A DNA stretch of 15,072 nt from an uncultured Eubacteriales bacterium (lineage in GTDB: Bacteria > Bacillota > Clostridia > Oscillospirales > Acutalibacteraceae): positions 1 through 15,072 of the forward strand of contig CAKTTT010000042.1 in NCBI GenBank assembly GCA_934615635.1. Reading direction: 5' to 3'. A program made the position numbers and the translations under genes. This document shows positions 12,721 to 15,072 of this stretch, piece by piece. Each line of letters starts with the position of its first letter. Within the stretch, counting starts at the first letter, position 1. Under the pieces are notes generated by a model. That model worked only from the letters and a program-made list of their open reading frames with translations, was not told the DNA's origin and made no database searches.

Positions 12721-13644
12721 ATGAAAAACAGAAAACCCATGAGCGCCGATACGCTCTACCGCATCTTCATCTTCGTGGCTCTCATCACCTTCGCCATCAC
12801 CATCATCGTCCCGGTGGGCTGGGTATTCCTGGCCTCCATCAAGGAAAACAGCGAATTCTATCAGAATCCCTGGTCCATGCCCAAGGGCTTCTATTTTCAA
12901 AATTTCATCGACGCTTTCAACAAGGCCAACATGGGCGCCTACCTCCTCAATTCGGTGCTGGCCACCGCCATGGGGCTGGCCATCTTGCTGGTGGTGGCGC
13001 TGCCCGCGGCCTATGTGCTCTCCCGCTACCGCTTCCGGGGCAGAAAGCTCATCAACGTGGCCTTTATGGGCGGCCTGTTCATCAATGTGAACTATATCGT
13101 GGTCCCCATCTTCCTGATGCTGGTGGACGGCAACAAGGGGCTGGGGAGTCTGATGGAGGCCCTGCACGTAGAGGAGGGCTCCCCTCTGTTCAACCTCCTG
13201 GACGGCTTCCTGCTCAACAATCTTTTCGTCCTGGCACTGATCTACGCCTCCACCGCCCTGCCCTTCACCATTTATCTTCTGTCCAGCTATTTCCAGACGC
13301 TCCCCAAGGCGTATGAGGAGGCGGCCTATGTGGACGGCAGCGGCTATTTCAACACCATGGTAAAAATCATCATCCCCATGGCGAAGCCCAGCATCATCAC
13401 CGTCATTCTCTTCAACTTCCTGTCCTTCTGGAACGAGTATATCATCGCCATGACCCTGATGACCGGCGATTCCAAAACCCTGCCGGTGGGGCTGATGAAC
13501 CTGATGAAGGCGCAGAACGCCGCCGCCCAGTACGGGCAGATGTACGCCGGTCTGGTGATCGTCATGCTGCCCACCCTGATCCTCTATATTCTGGTGCAGA
13601 AGAAGCTGACCCAGGGCATGACGGTGGGCGGGCTCAAGGGCTGA
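12721..13644 (+). CDS. Sugar ABC transporter permease (MalG/UgpE type)
   Basis: 307 residues, about six membrane segments; the first is IFIFVALITFAITIIVPVGWVFLASI (about 14-40). The EAA loop YEEAAYVDGSGYFNTMVKIIIPMAKP (about 197-222) is typical of the MalG subfamily, as is the C-terminal QKKLTQGMTVGGLKG. AAAGGAG precedes the ATG by about 11 bases. It pairs with the upstream permease. Confidence 0.93.
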   Translation: MKNRKPMSADTLYRIFIFVALITFAITIIVPVGWVFLASIKENSEFYQNPWSMPKGFYFQNFIDAFNKANMGAYLLNSVLATAMGLAILLVVALPAAYVLSRYRFRGRKLINVAFMGGLFINVNYIVVPIFLMLVDGNKGLGSLMEALHVEEGSPLFNLLDGFLLNNLFVLALIYASTALPFTIYLLSSYFQTLPKAYEEAAYVDGSGYFNTMVKIIIPMAKPSIITVILFNFLSFWNEYIIAMTLMTGDSKTLPVGLMNLMKAQNAAAQYGQMYAGLVIVMLPTLILYILVQKKLTQGMTVGGLKG

Positions 13645-13685
13645 CCGGCCGGGCTCCTGTGTATACGAAAGGAGGAGATATTGTG

Positions 13686-13910
13686 ATGAATTTGCTGCGC
13701 GGCATCGCCGCCGCCGTATTTTTCGCCCTCTGTGTGGCTCTGGTAATCATCGGCCAGACCATCCGCAGCCCGATGGGGCTGCTCATCATGCTGCTGGGCC
13801 TGGCGGGCCTGCTGGTCATGCTGGGGATCTACAACCGCCGCTATACCCGGGCCGACCGGATCGCCAAAAACGCGGAAAAAACCGCGGAGAAGGCCGCCGG
13901 GAAAAAATAA
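13686..13910 (+). CDS. Small two-helix membrane protein (DUF6903-like)
   Basis: 74 residues with two predicted membrane helices: IAAAVFFALCVALVIIGQTI (about 6-25) and MGLLIMLLGLAGLLVMLGIY (about 29-48). A positively charged Lys/Ala-rich tail (NRRYTRADRIAKNAEKTAEKAAGKK) follows and should be cytoplasmic. AAAGGAGG precedes it; GTG at 13683 (7-base spacing) is an alternative start directly before this ATG. It lies 41 bases after the permease stop in the same direction, so it belongs to the operon. The pattern IIGQ...GLLxMLLGLAGLLxxLxxYNRRY resembles DUF6903, small proteins that I recall next to carbohydrate transporters in Clostridia; the name is from memory. Its role is unknown, perhaps a transporter accessory subunit. 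Confidence 0.72.
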   Translation: MNLLRGIAAAVFFALCVALVIIGQTIRSPMGLLIMLLGLAGLLVMLGIYNRRYTRADRIAKNAEKTAEKAAGKK

Positions 13911-14271
13911 AGCCTCATCCGGTTATGGAGCATCCGGCCGAAAACCATAGCCGGCGGGTAATCTGGAGGCTTGCGCAGGCTGTAAAAGAGTCTGATACCG
14001 GCAGGCGCCGCCTGATGCACGAAAAATTTTTCCGGCGCCACTTGCTCCGCAGCCCATTGACGGACAGACCTCGTCCACCGTTTTTGGATAGACAGGTTTT
14101 TGTTCGCGGCCCGCTTCGCTCTATGCTGGAACGAAAGCTGACGGGATTCCCTGACAACGAATCAAGGGCCAACGGGAGGCGCCGAAAAGCCCGTCTTCCC
14201 GCCGGCTAAGATTGTTATGTCCCATTTTCAGAATTTGACAGTGCTTCTCTTTGGAAAGGGTTGGTCAATCG
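13911..14271. other. Structured 360-base intergenic region before the GH112 gene
   Basis: No gene is supported. Directly after the small membrane gene, CCGGTTATGG (13919-13928) pairs with CCATAGCCGG (13947-13956, one G-U), enclosed by AAGCCTC/GAGGCTT pairing (about 13910-13916 with 13966-13972). Further on lie CAGGCG-c-CGCCTG (about 14002-14014) and the 12-base palindrome GAAAAATTTTTC (about 14020-14031). A TTGACA at 14235-14240 has no acceptable -10. The first structure may terminate the transporter transcript, or the region may be a leader RNA for the phosphorylase gene; it matches no riboswitch class I recognise. Confidence 0.4.
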
Positions 14272-15072
14272 ATGGAGAAAAAGCAAGACAGAAGGACAAC
14301 GGGACGGGTCACCATCCCCACCGACGTGGACGTGGTGCCACAGACCCTGGAGCTGCTGCGCCGCTGGGGCGCCGACGCTATCCGGGACTGCGACGGCACC
14401 GACTATCCGGAGGAGCTCAAGGGCGTGGACGCCAAGGTTTACTCCACCTACTACACCACCCGCAAGGATAACGATTGGGCCCGGGCGAATCCGGACGAGA
14501 TCCAGCAGATGTACATTATGACCGGCTTCCGCACAGCGGGGGAGGGCCCCCTCTCCATCCGGCTGATGGAGGGGCTGTATCCGGATATGCTCACCCCCAA
14601 CACCCGGGACGACATCACCCGCTGGTGGGAGGTGGTGGACCGCACCACCGGCAAGGTGATCCCCCCCGACCAGTGGCGGTATGAGGAGGATTCCGGCTGC
14701 GTGGTCCTCCCCTCCCCCGAGGCGTATCACGATTACACCGTCAGCTTTCTGGCTTATATCCTCTGGGATCCGGTCCACATGTACAACTATGTCACCAATG
14801 GATGGCAGGGCGTGGAGCATCAGATGACCTTCGACGTACGGCAGCCCAAAACCCATGCCTTCACCATGGAACGGCTGCGCCGCTTTCTCAAGGAACACCC
14901 TTATGTCAACGTCATCCGCTACACCACCTTCTTCCACCAGTTCACCCTGATCTTCGACGAGCTGGCCCGGGAGAAATATGTGGATTGGTACGGCTATTCC
15001 GCCAGCGTCAGCCCCTATATCCTGGAGCAGTTCGAAAAAGAGGCGGGCTATCCCTTTAGGCCGGAATATATC
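14272..15072 (+). CDS. gnpA: 1,3-beta-galactosyl-N-acetylhexosamine phosphorylase (GH112), 3'-truncated
   Basis: 267 codons are visible and the frame remains open at the right edge; the family is about 700-750 residues, so roughly a third is seen. The N-terminus matches GH112 closely: TGRVTIPTDVDVVPQTLELL, RRWGADAIRDCDGTDYPEEL, KVYSTYYTTRKDNDWARANPDE, then WWEVVDRTTGKVIPPDQWRYEE, FLAYILWDPVHMYNYVTNGW and VDWYGYSASVSP. The enzyme phosphorolyses galacto-N-biose and/or lacto-N-biose in the cytosol to galactose-1-phosphate and GalNAc or GlcNAc. The catalytic acid (near residue 313 in the Bifidobacterium enzyme) is beyond the edge. The start ATG is preceded by AAAGGG at a longish 11 bases. Together with the upstream transporter it forms an uptake and cleavage route for mucin or milk-oligosaccharide core disaccharides. 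Confidence 0.93.
   Translation, partial: MEKKQDRRTTGRVTIPTDVDVVPQTLELLRRWGADAIRDCDGTDYPEELKGVDAKVYSTYYTTRKDNDWARANPDEIQQMYIMTGFRTAGEGPLSIRLMEGLYPDMLTPNTRDDITRWWEVVDRTTGKVIPPDQWRYEEDSGCVVLPSPEAYHDYTVSFLAYILWDPVHMYNYVTNGWQGVEHQMTFDVRQPKTHAFTMERLRRFLKEHPYVNVIRYTTFFHQFTLIFDELAREKYVDWYGYSASVSPYILEQFEKEAGYPFRPEYI

Noticed and set aside
14235..14263. TTGACA as a promoter for the GH112 gene
   Set aside because: The matching -10 position reads GGGTTG, so no usable promoter can be drawn.
13911..14271. Known riboswitch (cobalamin, SAM, T-box) before GH112
   Set aside because: None of the conserved boxes of these classes is present.

Overview
The window looks like chromosomal DNA of a GC-rich anaerobic Firmicute, most likely a gut Clostridia/Oscillospirales-type bacterium. 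The evidence is the AGGAGG-type ribosome binding sites, a two-gene minimal SUF pair, a CarD-domain regulator, a low-GC-Firmicute-type XRE regulator, and enzymes for host glycans (GH123-like and GH112). The taxon is inferred from gene content; there is no rRNA gene to confirm it. No tRNA, rRNA, CRISPR array, insertion sequence or phage module was found.

Left part (1-5030). A 5'-truncated GH123/DUF4091-type glycosidase runs rightward into a hairpin shared with a convergent, leftward erm-type 23S rRNA methyltransferase. The erm gene has its own near-consensus promoter (TTGACA-17-TAGAAT) and a leader of about 130 nt. The leader encodes a 7-residue peptide, MLIRIRQ, whose coding sequence is complementary to the erm Shine-Dalgarno region. 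This is a complete, textbook-like layout for antibiotic-inducible translational attenuation and is the most interesting thing in the window. Upstream of erm on the same strand is an XRE regulator. Divergent from that regulator is an ATGA-coupled sufC-sufB pair (minimal SUF/SMS Fe-S cluster assembly) with a promoter and a dyad in its leader.

Middle part (5031-9969). A 535-base non-coding stretch carries several strong inverted repeats and may be a dispersed repeat. It is followed by a leftward GNAT acetyltransferase, a membrane-anchored calcineurin-like phosphoesterase, and a CarD-family regulator whose 5' UTR holds an intrinsic-terminator-like hairpin. A 630-base stretch then has no convincing intact gene, only possible gene-remnant fragments, and ends in a perfect 30-base palindromic terminator. 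That terminator overlaps the end of a leftward AraC-family regulator.

Right part (9970-15072). An AT-rich divergent regulatory region separates araC from a carbohydrate ABC uptake operon: lipoprotein binding protein, hairpin terminator/attenuator, two permeases and a small two-helix membrane protein. Downstream, and truncated by the window edge, is a GH112 1,3-beta-galactosyl-N-acetylhexosamine phosphorylase. Together these suggest uptake and phosphorolysis of galacto-N-biose/lacto-N-biose (mucin or milk-oligosaccharide disaccharides) under AraC control. No transporter ATPase is encoded here, so a shared MsmX-type ATPase is likely.
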